Shown piece by piece: positions 6,824 through 13,422 of a DNA stretch of 17,096 nucleotides (positions within the stretch are counted from its first letter, which is position 1; every line of letters begins with the position of its first letter). The notes beneath the pieces were generated by a model. That model worked only from the letters and a program-made list of their open reading frames with translations, searched no databases and was not told the origin of the DNA. Position numbers and translations under genes: made by a program. This DNA comes from Microcaldota archaeon (GTDB taxonomy: Archaea > Micrarchaeota > Micrarchaeia > Micrarchaeales > Micrarchaeaceae), in contig JAGWFU010000005.1 in NCBI GenBank assembly GCA_028867845.1, positions 1-17,096 on the forward strand, in the 5' to 3' direction.

Positions 6824-7534
6824 ATGGCTCTTTTGACCCTCGACAACAGGGGCGTTCTGCTCGCTTTTGTATTCGGAGTAGCGCTCTGGTTCCTCGGCCT
6901 GAAACTGGGCTACTTCATGGTGCTGGAATCCATAGTCTTCATCATCATAGCCGCGCTGGTCACGGACACCGGAAAGTCGGTCAAGAAGAGCCTCGGAACC
7001 TACCAAAGGGACAGGGGCATAGAGAACGTGATAGCCAACGGGATGGGCCCGCTGATCATGGCTGTGGGGTTCTACATATCGAGCGTCTACCTATCCGGCA
7101 ACCTTCTGCCTCTGCTCTTCCTTGTGGGGTTCATAGGCAGCGTTGCAGCGGTCACGGCGGACAAGTTCGGCAGCGAGGTGGGGGTCTTTGGGGGCACGCC
7201 GGTGATGATCCTTACAGGGAAGCCGGTAAAGGTAGGCACCTCTGGGGGCGTGACCGCCCTTGGCATAGTGGCTGGCCTGTTGGCCGCCTTCCTGATGGTC
7301 ATACCTGCCGTGACCATAACAGGGTACGTGAACTCAGCGATGCCCGGCACCATGGTCGTGGGGTTCCTGATAGCCGCGGTAATCGTAGGCGGGTTCTTTG
7401 GCAACCTCGCCGACTCGGTGCTCGGCTACTACGAGGAGAAGAAGATAGGGAACAAGTACACCTCCAACTTCATATCCAGCGTCATTGGCGGTGCGATAGC
7501 GATTGGGGTCTTCCTTGTGCTGCTTGCGCTATAG
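6824..7534 (+). CDS. DUF92 family integral membrane protein
   Basis: The 236-residue protein is very hydrophobic, with about six membrane segments. It carries the motifs of the DUF92 family: RGIENVIANGMGPL (64-77), TADKFGSEVGV (111-121), TGKPVKVGTSGGVT (131-144), GGFFGNLADSVLG (189-201) and NKYTSNFISSVIGGA (210-224). The family includes plant VTE6, a phytyl-phosphate kinase, so archaeal members may act on isoprenoid phosphates in membrane lipid salvage. That role is inference here. ATG 6824 is the first in-frame start after the promoter elements. The gene converges on the block at 7529 and overlaps it by 6 bases at the 3' ends. Confidence 0.88.
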   Translation: MALLTLDNRGVLLAFVFGVALWFLGLKLGYFMVLESIVFIIIAALVTDTGKSVKKSLGTYQRDRGIENVIANGMGPLIMAVGFYISSVYLSGNLLPLLFLVGFIGSVAAVTADKFGSEVGVFGGTPVMILTGKPVKVGTSGGVTALGIVAGLLAAFLMVIPAVTITGYVNSAMPGTMVVGFLIAAVIVGGFFGNLADSVLGYYEEKKIGNKYTSNFISSVIGGAIAIGVFLVLLAL

Positions 7535-7936
7535 CCCCCTGGACTCCGCCTTCTGCCTCATCCTTATATAGTACTCGGTCAGCTCCCTGAACAGAACAGG
7601 GGAGAGCTTGTTGGCGCTGGGGTCTGTGGCCTTCTTTTCGATAGTGGCATCGAGCTCGGCGGTTATGGCCTTGAGTATGTCGGATAGCTCCTTGTCCTTG
7701 CCGGTAGCGAGCTTTAGCTTCGGGGTCACGGCTGTTATGGCATCCTGCTGTATGGTGCTGCCGGATTCCGTTATAGCATCGGCCACAAACTTCCGCCCTA
7801 TACTGACTGCAGCAACCTCGACGTCTGTGAGGCTCCTTCTTGAAGCGAGCAGCAGGTACAGTCTGTCCGATATCTTGGACGCGGCGTAGTACGTGGTGCT
7901 GTTTATCATTGGCTCCTTCTTTAGATTCATGACCAT
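7529..7936 (-). CDS. Unrecognised small helical protein, last gene of the 9790-7529 block
   Basis: The 135-residue protein is not one I recognise. It appears all-helical and soluble, with runs such as YAASKISDRLYLLLASR, TDVEVAAVSIGRKFVADAI and ELSDILKAITAELDATIEKKA. There are no cysteine motifs, membrane segments or catalytic signatures. Two starts are possible: ATG 7936 has GGGAGG four bases upstream, and ATG 7930 makes an ATGA overlap with the previous stop. Both imply coupling to the upstream gene. The stop overlaps the 3' end of the convergent DUF92 gene by 6 bases. Confidence 0.75.
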   Translation of the reverse strand: MVMNLKKEPMINSTTYYAASKISDRLYLLLASRRSLTDVEVAAVSIGRKFVADAITESGSTIQQDAITAVTPKLKLATGKDKELSDILKAITAELDATIEKKATDPSANKLSPVLFRELTEYYIRMRQKAESRGL

Positions 7937-8271
7937 GCTTCCTCCCCTCTGATTAGCTTGAGTGCCTGCATGGTGTCCTTGGGCGCGGTGCTTATGCTGA
8001 CCACATACTCCTCTATTGCGGTGACCAGCTCCCCGCTATTGAGGTGGCCTGCCCTCTCCTCCTTAGGCATAGACAGCATGCTGTTCACCACGCACATGCA
8101 GATCACAGGGTCCTTGGTCTTTAACCAGAGTATCAGGTCTTCCGTCATGATGTAATGCGGGTAGCGCTTCATGAACAGAACTATGGATGTCGGTGTTGGA
8201 TCATTAAGAAGGCGGTTCCTTTCCTCGCGCTCGTATGCGCCCATGCTCTGCTTGCTCTTAGCATCTGACAT
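7927..8271 (-). CDS. Unrecognised small helical protein, paralogue of the gene before it
   Basis: The 114-residue protein is unrecognised but resembles the protein encoded at 8276-8581. Residues 45-69 (DLILWLKTKDP...SMLSMP) align without gaps to a segment of that neighbour, with matching D, L, P, I, N, L and P positions. AIEEYVVSIS aligns to AVRTYVINSS, and RLLN to RFLN. The fold is probably a short helical bundle. Two cysteines occur as CMC at 58-60 without a partner pair. ATG 8271 lies 4 bases after the previous stop, with GGGGCTGA just upstream resembling a Shine-Dalgarno sequence. The stop overlaps the next gene. Confidence 0.75.
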   Translation of the reverse strand: MSDAKSKQSMGAYEREERNRLLNDPTPTSIVLFMKRYPHYIMTEDLILWLKTKDPVICMCVVNSMLSMPKEERAGHLNSGELVTAIEEYVVSISTAPKDTMQALKLIRGEEAWS

Positions 8272-8275
8272 TGCG

Positions 8276-8581
8276 TCAGCCCCTAATCCCCAGTATCGCC
8301 AGCGCGGCGGCTACGCCCTCTGAGTCCCTGCTCGAGTTTATCACGTACGTGCGCACCGCCCTCCGCACAGAGTCTGCGGTGCCGTAGGATGGGTTCTCAA
8401 GTAAGAAGTTTAGTGTGCGGCGCGATATCCTAGGGTTGCCTTCAGCCAGGAAACCGACTATGTCAGTAGGAGTGACCAGCTCCCTGTGCTGGTTCAGGAA
8501 ACGCGCGTGCGATGCCTCGGTAAGAGGGCTCAGCAGCTCCTGGCGTATCTTGCCTGCATTTATCTCCTTGCTTTCCGACAT
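8276..8581 (-). CDS. Unrecognised small helical protein, first of a paralogous pair
   Basis: Starting at ATG 8581 gives 101 residues (MSESKEINAG...). A longer frame from TTG 8590 is possible. The TATA-like element at 8604-8612 is spaced for a start site exactly at 8581, which supports the ATG and leaderless translation. The sequence is predicted helical: TDIVGFLAEGNPRISRRTLNFLLENP and then SVRRAVRTYVINSS. No family is recognised. It matches the next protein over about 25 residues plus flanking motifs, so the two are probably old tandem duplicates. It begins 9 bases after the stop of the PIN-like fusion gene. Confidence 0.75.
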   Translation of the reverse strand: MSESKEINAGKIRQELLSPLTEASHARFLNQHRELVTPTDIVGFLAEGNPRISRRTLNFLLENPSYGTADSVRRAVRTYVINSSRDSEGVAAALAILGIRG

Positions 8582-8590
8582 GGTTATCAA

Positions 8591-9790
8591 TTAGATTCTG
8601 GTTCTTTTATTGCTTTTGCTGGGGTTTGACACCATATAGGGCGGTTTGAATTTGTTGTGGATATGTGATTGTGGCTGTGGCTCTACAGATAAGAGTTTCT
8701 TCATCTCGGCCGTCTTCCCCAGAGGCGCGGAGGCCATCGCCCATGTGTTGAACTGCTTGTGCCTCTTGTTGATTGCCTTTGTCACATTTTCTTCCTGCCT
8801 GATATTTATTCCTGCCAAAGCAGCCATATCGAGCCGTTTAGTTATGTATCCCATAGGCGCCCTCAAGAAGTTTCTGTGGCTTGTTATGACCTCGATGCCG
8901 TTTACGATCTTTGCCTGGTCCTCTATCACTTTATAGGCGTCGAGCCCTGTCTTCTCGTTAATCAGGTTAAGCTTCTTCTCGAAGTCGTGTATCTCGCGTA
9001 TCTCGTTCAGGCTCGTCTCCCCTTTGCGGTTCCTGTCGTGTATCCTGTAGCATATGCCCTCCCTGTCTATCCTGATGTCTAGAAGTCGTGTATGGGAAAA
9101 TGATATCGTTATCATGGATTTGAGCATGCCGCTGACTATGCGGTTGAGCTCCTTTTTCCTGCTCTCTTCTTCCTCCTTATCCTTGGGCTTGGAGAAGCCG
9201 CGCAGAGAGACAAGCCCTCTTATCCCGGATGCACGCGGGTAGAAGTCGTTGTGCCTGCCCCATACGAGCGACGCAACGTTGTTGGCTATTGTGCCGAAGC
9301 CTATGTTCGATCCGTTGTCCGAGCGCCTCTTTATCGCCATGCCGCCGTTTAGTGTTATGCCCTCTTCGCTTACGCCTAACCTGAGAGGAACGCCTCTGAG
9401 TTCCCAGTACCTGTTCTTCCACTCCGCGGAGCTGGTGTCGCCAGCGTCCAGGTGGGCCGCGCAGCTGTATCGTATCCTTTTGTAGATATCAGTAGCCTCC
9501 GTTACTGCCTTGCCCTTGTCACCTGCCCCGAACGCCGGGAAGACGACTGCCTGTATGCCCTCCTTCTTGGGCTGTATGAAAAGCCCTTCCGAATCGCAGG
9601 ACTGCTTGACTATCCTCTCCTCGAAGCGTGCGTCGTGGGACACCAGCACGTACCCTTCCTTTATGGCGTGCGTGAGTATGTTCTTGTCCCTGGTGAATGT
9701 GGTGTCCTTTACGTGCTTAGCCGTGTGGCCGTACTGTTCAAACGGGGCGCACAGTTCAGGAGGAAGATTGTTGTCTATCAGGAACCTCAT
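8591..9790 (-). CDS. PIN-like (DUF5615/Mut7-C type) domain fused to a 310-residue unknown region
   Basis: Residues 1-85 of this 399-residue protein resemble the small PIN-like DUF5615 nuclease family: MRFLIDNNLPPEL, then GHTAKHVKD, then YVLVSHDARFEE. The acidic residues D6, D35 and D53 sit where that fold places its metal-binding acids. Such proteins normally stand alone at about 110-120 residues, often in toxin-antitoxin pairs. Here about 310 further residues follow, which I do not recognise. They include a charged helix near 205-225 (KPKDKEEEESRKKEL), repeated His/Arg-containing segments and a basic C-terminus (NPSKSNKRTRI), suggesting nucleic-acid contact. Transcription probably begins near 9805 from the TATA box at 9828-9837. 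No frameshift is visible. RNA cleavage is inferred from the fold only. Confidence 0.8.
   Translation of the reverse strand: MRFLIDNNLPPELCAPFEQYGHTAKHVKDTTFTRDKNILTHAIKEGYVLVSHDARFEERIVKQSCDSEGLFIQPKKEGIQAVVFPAFGAGDKGKAVTEATDIYKRIRYSCAAHLDAGDTSSAEWKNRYWELRGVPLRLGVSEEGITLNGGMAIKRRSDNGSNIGFGTIANNVASLVWGRHNDFYPRASGIRGLVSLRGFSKPKDKEEEESRKKELNRIVSGMLKSMITISFSHTRLLDIRIDREGICYRIHDRNRKGETSLNEIREIHDFEKKLNLINEKTGLDAYKVIEDQAKIVNGIEVITSHRNFLRAPMGYITKRLDMAALAGINIRQEENVTKAINKRHKQFNTWAMASAPLGKTAEMKKLLSVEPQPQSHIHNKFKPPYMVSNPSKSNKRTRI
8604..8612 (-). promoter_or_regulatory. Internal TATA-like box inside the end of the PIN-like fusion gene
   Basis: CAATAAAAG on the minus strand, within the last codons of the 8591-9790 gene, lies about 27 bases before ATG 8581. 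It would give a leaderless transcript for the three small genes, independent of the fusion gene. Confidence 0.35.
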
Positions 9791-9827
9791 CCGACCAACC
9801 CACTCTCAGTTTGGTTAAGATTACCCC

Positions 9828-9837
9828 AATATATAAG
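9828..9837 (-). promoter_or_regulatory. TATA box of the 9790-7529 block
   Basis: CTTATATATT on the minus strand predicts a start near 9805 and a leader of about 15 nt before ATG 9790. It lies between the tRNA-Gly gene and the PIN-like fusion gene, so the block has its own promoter. Confidence 0.55.
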
Positions 9838-9860
9838 CCTGCCGTATCGCGCTAATAGTA

Positions 9861-9933
9861 TGCGGGCTCCGGGATTTGAACCCGGGCTACGAGCTTGGGA
9901 AGCTCGAGTCCTACCAGGCTAGACTAAACCCGC
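9861..9933 (-). tRNA. tRNA-Gly (anticodon CCC)
   Basis: On the minus strand the acceptor stem is GCGGGTT with AGCCCGC (one G-U pair) and discriminator A. The anticodon stem is CGAGC/GCTCG around TTCCCAA with anticodon CCC. The T-arm is CCGGG/CCCGG around TTCAAAT. It has no intron and no encoded CCA. The 5' end lies only 7 bases after the stop codon of the PAC2-family gene, and no clear TATA box is seen outside that gene. It may therefore be released from the end of the operon mRNA. Confidence 0.95.
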
Positions 9934-9940
9934 GTGAACG

Positions 9941-10732
9941 TCATCGTATGTAAGATGGCCTGTGCTCGCTTGAGGAAGAGTCCGTACCTGACTCGAGCAT
10001 TGCAGGCATGCCCGCCTGCTTCTCCAGCTCCCTCACCAACTTTGCGGTCTTCTCTATCATCTTGTCGAGGTTCTGGGTGTGTATCTCAAGCCCCAGCTTC
10101 TTCGACAGTGTGGTTATCACCGCCTTCGCGGCGCTGGCGTCTATGTCGAAAGGCCCTACCTCGCCCATCATGCATATGCCGTCGATCTTCTTCATCTTCG
10201 CGAAGGCTATTATCAGGCCCGCTGACCCCCAGATGATTCCGCGCGACTTGCCGAATATGACGTTTGTGTTCTTGAACTCTGATATAACGCTCTTAGTTGT
10301 GGCGTTGCCGAACACCCTGGGCTCCTTTGTTATCGGCTCGCCCAGGTTGTAGCCGCCTATGGTGTAGACGAAGCTGCCGTTGAGCCCCCTCTTGAAGAAG
10401 TCTATTATCTTGGAGTTGACCTCGTACTGCCCCTCCGGCGAGACCGCCTGCGTGTCCCCCGTGAGTATGATTATGTCGCTCCCTCCCTTCTTCGGCGCCT
10501 TGGCTAGGTAGAACCTGTTGCTCACCAGCCTCACGCTCCCGTCCTTGAGCATCAGCGCCTGGTGAGGGAAGTGGGGCGAGTACAGAGTTGCAATCCTCTT
10601 TGCCTTGAGCTCCTTCCTCAGGTGCTCTGCCACCAGCTTTCCAACGTTGCCTATCCCCGGCAGCCCGACTATCATTATGGGCTTGTTGGGCTTGGCTCCC
10701 TTCCTCACCTTTATGACCGTCTTTGTAATCAT
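9941..10732 (-). CDS. PAC2-family protein (proteasome assembly chaperone-like)
   Basis: The 263-residue protein matches the archaeal PAC2 family. Signatures are IMIVGLPGIGNVGKLVAEHL (19-38), YSPHFPHQ (52-59), GDTQAVSPEGQYEV (about 91-104), the glycine-rich YTIGGYNLGE, and GEVGPFDIDASAAKAVI near 191-207. The eukaryotic relative helps assemble the proteasome; archaeal members sit beside translation genes and their activity is unproven. The last 25 residues are Ser/Glu-rich and probably disordered. The ATG overlaps the aIF2-alpha stop, so it is co-translated. In many archaea nop10 lies between these two genes, but here there is no room for it. Confidence 0.88.
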   Translation of the reverse strand: MITKTVIKVRKGAKPNKPIMIVGLPGIGNVGKLVAEHLRKELKAKRIATLYSPHFPHQALMLKDGSVRLVSNRFYLAKAPKKGGSDIIILTGDTQAVSPEGQYEVNSKIIDFFKRGLNGSFVYTIGGYNLGEPITKEPRVFGNATTKSVISEFKNTNVIFGKSRGIIWGSAGLIIAFAKMKKIDGICMMGEVGPFDIDASAAKAVITTLSKKLGLEIHTQNLDKMIEKTAKLVRELEKQAGMPAMLESGTDSSSSEHRPSYIR

Positions 10733-11529
10733 CAGATCTCCGCGAGTATGTCCTCCTTCGCCTTCTTCAACTTCTCCTTCTCTATCTCGAAGACTCCCTT
10801 GGTCAGCCTCTCCCTTATCATCGTCTCAGCGGCCCTTATCTTGTCCTCGGCCTTGGTGTAGTCCACATCCTCGGAGACAAGCCTGTATCTGGGCGCGCCT
10901 ATGTAGCTGACCTCTATGCCCACTCCCTTGACGTCGCCAAGCAGCTTCCTCAGCTCGGTGGCGCCGCCCATGGTGTTGTAGGTGTACAGCCTCATTATGT
11001 AGGAGACCACGTACCTCTTCTTCTTCCTGTTGAGCTCCAGTACCTTGATCAGCGTCTCCTTCAGGCTCTTGGGCAGCTTCGAATCAGCGTATAGCTGTGT
11101 GTTCTCAGTTGCGTTGTAGACCAGCTCGGTGTATGTCTTGAACTCAGCGAGTGCGGTTGCGATGAGCGCATCCTTGTTCTCCTCCTTGGATACCTTGACC
11201 GCCTGGGCGAACAGTCCAGCGAGCCTCTTCTCCAGGTTGTAGTCCCTTATCTTCGCCTTGGCCTTTGCCGCCGGCACCCTCTTGAGCGAGACGTCTATGG
11301 TGTTCTTGTCCTTGTCGAACAGCACCACTTCCACGACGACACGCTGGCCCTCGTGTATGAACTCCCTTATGTTCTTTATCCAGCCGGAAGAGACCTCCCT
11401 GATGGGCAGGAACACCTCGAGCTCTCCGTATTCCGGGAGCTTGCAGTACGCGCCGAACTTGGTTATCTTGGCTATGTTGGCTATTACCAGCTCCTTCTCG
11501 CGCGGCACTGACTTTTGTTCCATGGGCAT
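10732..11529 (-). CDS. Translation initiation factor aIF2 subunit alpha
   Basis: This is the alpha subunit of the heterotrimeric factor that brings initiator tRNA-Met to the ribosome. The 265-residue length is standard. Residues about 13-85 form the S1/OB domain (VIANIAKITKFGAYCKLPEYGELEVFLPIREVSS and VEVVLFDKDKNTIDVSLKRV). A helical middle domain follows, then the C-terminal alpha/beta domain (GVGIEVSYIGAPRYRLVSEDVDYTKAEDKI), which binds the gamma subunit. Two close starts exist, ATG 11529 and ATG 11523. The gene follows the eL42 stop by 10 bases. An eS27 gene usually lies between eL42 and this gene in archaea and is absent here. Confidence 0.95.
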   Translation of the reverse strand: MPMEQKSVPREKELVIANIAKITKFGAYCKLPEYGELEVFLPIREVSSGWIKNIREFIHEGQRVVVEVVLFDKDKNTIDVSLKRVPAAKAKAKIRDYNLEKRLAGLFAQAVKVSKEENKDALIATALAEFKTYTELVYNATENTQLYADSKLPKSLKETLIKVLELNRKKKRYVVSYIMRLYTYNTMGGATELRKLLGDVKGVGIEVSYIGAPRYRLVSEDVDYTKAEDKIRAAETMIRERLTKGVFEIEKEKLKKAKEDILAEI

Positions 11530-11539
11530 CTGCTCGGGC

Positions 11540-11824
11540 TTATTGGGCCTTGATCTCTATCTTCTTCTTGGTCCTGCCGCCGAACACCCTCTCGACAACG
11601 AACTTGCACTCCTTGCAGACAAGCAGCACCTTCTGCCTCTTGCCGAGCTTCTTGGGGTGTATCTTTGGCTCTACGCTCCCGACATATCCCCTGATGGCCC
11701 TGTCGTGCCTCCTCGTCGCCTTGCTGAGTCCCCTCTGGGCGCTCTTCGACGGCATCTTCAGTGTGTGAAGCGTGTGCTTGTTGCACTTCGGGCAGTATAC
11801 GTTTATCTCCTTCTTTATCTTCAT
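11540..11824 (-). CDS. rpl44e: Large-subunit ribosomal protein eL42 (L44e)
   Basis: This zinc-binding ribosomal protein lies near the E site of the large subunit. From ATG 11824 it has 94 residues, the family length, and begins MKIKKEINVYCPKC. A longer frame from TTG 11833 adds only three residues and is less likely. Zinc ligands are C11, C14, C70 and C73 (CPKC and CKEC). RRHDRAIRGYVGSVEPKIHP matches the conserved core. It lies between the GINS gene (16-base gap) and aIF2-alpha (10-base gap) in a co-oriented cluster. Confidence 0.95.
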   Translation of the reverse strand: MKIKKEINVYCPKCNKHTLHTLKMPSKSAQRGLSKATRRHDRAIRGYVGSVEPKIHPKKLGKRQKVLLVCKECKFVVERVFGGRTKKKIEIKAQ

Positions 11825-11840
11825 CTTAACCAACTTTTTC

Positions 11841-12329
11841 TTACAAATATGCGCATATCGAGTTGTCGACGAGGAACTTTACGTCGTTCTCGTCCTGCAT
11901 CTCTATTACCTGGTCCCTCTTGAAGGGGCCCGCCTTGTTCCCCGACGGAAGAAGGATCTCCGGTATGTCTATCACTGACTTGACTTTCTTCGAGCTCGGA
12001 CCATTCGGCTGGTTGAGCTCAATCCTGTTGCCCCTCGCGATCTCGCTCACCCTCGCATAGAACTCCTGCTCGTTCGCTGCAATCTGTTGCGGCACGTGCT
12101 TGTTGTACGCGATGTAGACGAGTATCTTCTGCTTCCTTATCTCGAAGAGCTCGGTGATCAACCTTACGGCGTTGTTCCTCAGGTTGCTCTCCTTAGTATT
12201 TTGGTCAATGCTGTTTATAAAGGTTATAGTGTCAGCGTAGAAGCTCCTTGGTATCTGCGTCAGCTGGTTGGTCCTCTTCTCGTTCTCCAGCGTCTGCCAC
12301 AGATAGTCGTAGCTGATGTTTTCACTCAC
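11841..12329 (-). CDS. GINS complex subunit (Gins15/Gins51 type)
   Basis: This is a subunit of the archaeal GINS complex, which joins MCM helicase at the replication fork. The 162-residue protein has an N-terminal helical A-domain (YDYLWQTLENEKRTNQLTQIP to about residue 100, including NAVRLITELFEIRKQKIL). It ends in a small beta-rich B-domain (about 117-160, SVIDIPEILLPSGNKAGPFKRDQVIEM), the A-then-B order of the Gins15/51 group. The start is GTG 12329, directly preceded by an in-frame stop, with GGGGTG (12342-12337) upstream. Association of GINS with eL42 and aIF2-alpha genes is a known archaeal context, so position supports the call. Confidence 0.85.
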   Translation of the reverse strand: MSENISYDYLWQTLENEKRTNQLTQIPRSFYADTITFINSIDQNTKESNLRNNAVRLITELFEIRKQKILVYIAYNKHVPQQIAANEQEFYARVSEIARGNRIELNQPNGPSSKKVKSVIDIPEILLPSGNKAGPFKRDQVIEMQDENDVKFLVDNSICAYL

Positions 12330-12369
12330 TCACATGCACCCCACAGTTCCGGTATTCGCGCAACTTTTC

Positions 12370-12379
12370 TTATATATAG
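12370..12379 (-). promoter_or_regulatory. TATA box of the GINS-eL42-aIF2alpha-PAC2 cluster
   Basis: CTATATATAA on the minus strand predicts a start near 12347 and an 18-nt leader containing GGGGTG before GTG 12329. Further AT-rich TATA-like sequence on both strands lies at 12400-12415. Confidence 0.5.
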
Positions 12380-12448
12380 TATAATGAAGGAAAGTAGTTA
12401 GTTTATATATAAAAAGCCGAACTGGTTTGAATAATAGTGGAAGTGAGG

Positions 12449-12471
12449 TCTACCATCTCGTTCATGGTAGA
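12449..12471. repeat. 8-bp inverted repeat between GINS and tRNA-iMet
   Basis: TCTACCAT (12449-12456) and ATGGTAGA (12464-12471) form a perfect stem with a 7-nt loop. On the plus strand it follows a TATA-like run at 12402-12413 by about 40 bases and precedes six adenines. On the minus strand it follows the T-run after tRNA-iMet. It may be a small RNA, a terminator or an operator. The rest of 12380-12496 is AT-rich with no gene seen. Confidence 0.4.
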
Positions 12472-12472
12472 T

Positions 12473-12478
12473 AAAAAA
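12473..12478 (-). terminator. Oligo-T terminator of tRNA-iMet
   Basis: On the minus strand six consecutive T residues lie 18 bases after the 3' end of the initiator tRNA. That is a typical intrinsic archaeal stop signal. Confidence 0.5.
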
Positions 12479-12496
12479 CGTTTATTGGAGCAAAAG

Positions 12497-12571
12497 TAGC
12501 GAGGAATGGATTTGAACCATCGATCTCCGGGTTATGAGCCCGGCGGGCACTCCAGGCTACCCTACCTCGCT
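12497..12571 (-). tRNA. Initiator tRNA-Met (anticodon CAU)
   Basis: On the minus strand the acceptor stem is AGCGAGG with CCTCGCT, giving the A1-U72 pair of initiators, and the discriminator is A. The anticodon stem CCGGG/CCCGG contains the three G-C pairs that mark initiators and closes loop CTCATAA with anticodon CAT. The T-arm is GATGG/CCATT around TTCAAAT. There is no intron and no encoded CCA. The TATA box at 12595-12603 predicts a start within about two bases of the tRNA 5' end. Confidence 0.95.
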
Positions 12572-12594
12572 ATTGTTTAATTATGCAGACGGCG

Positions 12595-12603
12595 TTATTT
12601 ATA
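12595..12603 (-). promoter_or_regulatory. tRNA-iMet TATA box overlapping the end of the upstream gene
   Basis: TATAAATAA on the minus strand includes the stop codon (TAA, 12597-12595) and last codons of the 270-residue gene. The predicted start is near 12573, two bases before the tRNA. Confidence 0.55.
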
Positions 12604-13407
12604 CGTTTCTGAGACAAGCTCGAGCGCCGTGCCGGTCTGCCTGTACACCGCCACGTTTCTGCCCATGTAGCTAGTTTTCTGGCTTAGGTGTTCAATGGCG
12701 TATACACATAGGCTGTCATCGAATCCCCTATCCTCTAAGTATCCCTTGACAAGGTTGAATGGCTTGCTCACGGGGTTCGCGCCCCTCAACAGCGTATTCA
12801 CGCGGTCCAACATCTTTTTCAGTGGTTGCATCCTCACTGTCGCCCCTGGTATGTTGTTGTACACGAACGCCAGGGAGAGTATGTCGTCCAGCCTCTGGAT
12901 CTCCTTCCTGAGAAGCTGGTCTATCTTGTGCTCTCCATACTTCACGAACTGTGTAAGCCACAGTAGGTTCATGTCGCGCCTTGACTGTGACGAAAGCTGG
13001 GCCACGCAGTCATCAATAACATCATGAACCCTCAACCTCTCGGCCACCGGTGTGGTGAAGCCTGCCATCACCACAACATCCCTCTTTGCTACGTCGTTTG
13101 GAGTGCCGTTTCCAGACCCCATCACGAACTGTGTGAACTTCGCCCTCTGTGCCACGTAGAGATCCAAGTCTATATGCAGAAACTTTCCTACTTCATGGTC
13201 TTTCAAATTCTGCGCAATCGCGTCTACGCCATTCCTCCAGAACAGCGGCGCTGGTTTACGATTGTTGTACTGTGGGGCCACACAACTGTCCCAAAGAGTC
13301 TTTAGGTTGCCGACAGTGTGGGTCAGCAAATCATGGTTCGGTATCTTCCTAGCCCCTTCATAGAGGTTTTCTGTAGCTTCCGCCATCATCTGTTTGTTGG
13401 TAGTCAT
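12595..13407 (-). CDS. Unrecognised 270-residue protein downstream of TFE
   Basis: I do not recognise this protein. It looks soluble and mostly helical: TENLYEGARKIPNHDLLTHTVGNLKTLW near the start, KIDQLLRKEIQRLDDILSLAFVYNNIP at about 161-187, and LKKMLDRVNTLLRGANPVSKPF at 196-217. There is no signal peptide, membrane segment, metal motif or P-loop. ATG 13407 follows the TFE stop by 15 bases, so the two are probably co-transcribed. The stop codon lies within the tRNA-iMet TATA box. Codon use looks slightly less biased than in neighbouring core genes. It may be lineage-specific. Confidence 0.75.
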   Translation of the reverse strand: MTTNKQMMAEATENLYEGARKIPNHDLLTHTVGNLKTLWDSCVAPQYNNRKPAPLFWRNGVDAIAQNLKDHEVGKFLHIDLDLYVAQRAKFTQFVMGSGNGTPNDVAKRDVVVMAGFTTPVAERLRVHDVIDDCVAQLSSQSRRDMNLLWLTQFVKYGEHKIDQLLRKEIQRLDDILSLAFVYNNIPGATVRMQPLKKMLDRVNTLLRGANPVSKPFNLVKGYLEDRGFDDSLCVYAIEHLSQKTSYMGRNVAVYRQTGTALELVSETYK

Positions 13408-13422
13408 GTCGCCACTCAGGAA

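Noticed and set aside
6811..7590. Frame starting at ATG 6811 overlapping the DUF92 gene
   Set aside because: Its translation is rich in Arg, Gly and His with no family character, while the overlapping frame from 6824 carries all DUF92 motifs.
8591..9790. Classical two-gene toxin-antitoxin locus
   Set aside because: The PIN-like protein is 399 residues, no recognisable antitoxin DNA-binding domain is adjacent, and the partners come downstream in a four-gene block.
12595..13407. TFE beta subunit downstream of TFE alpha
   Set aside because: No winged-helix repeats or iron-sulfur cysteine cluster are seen in the 270-residue protein, so no such call is made.
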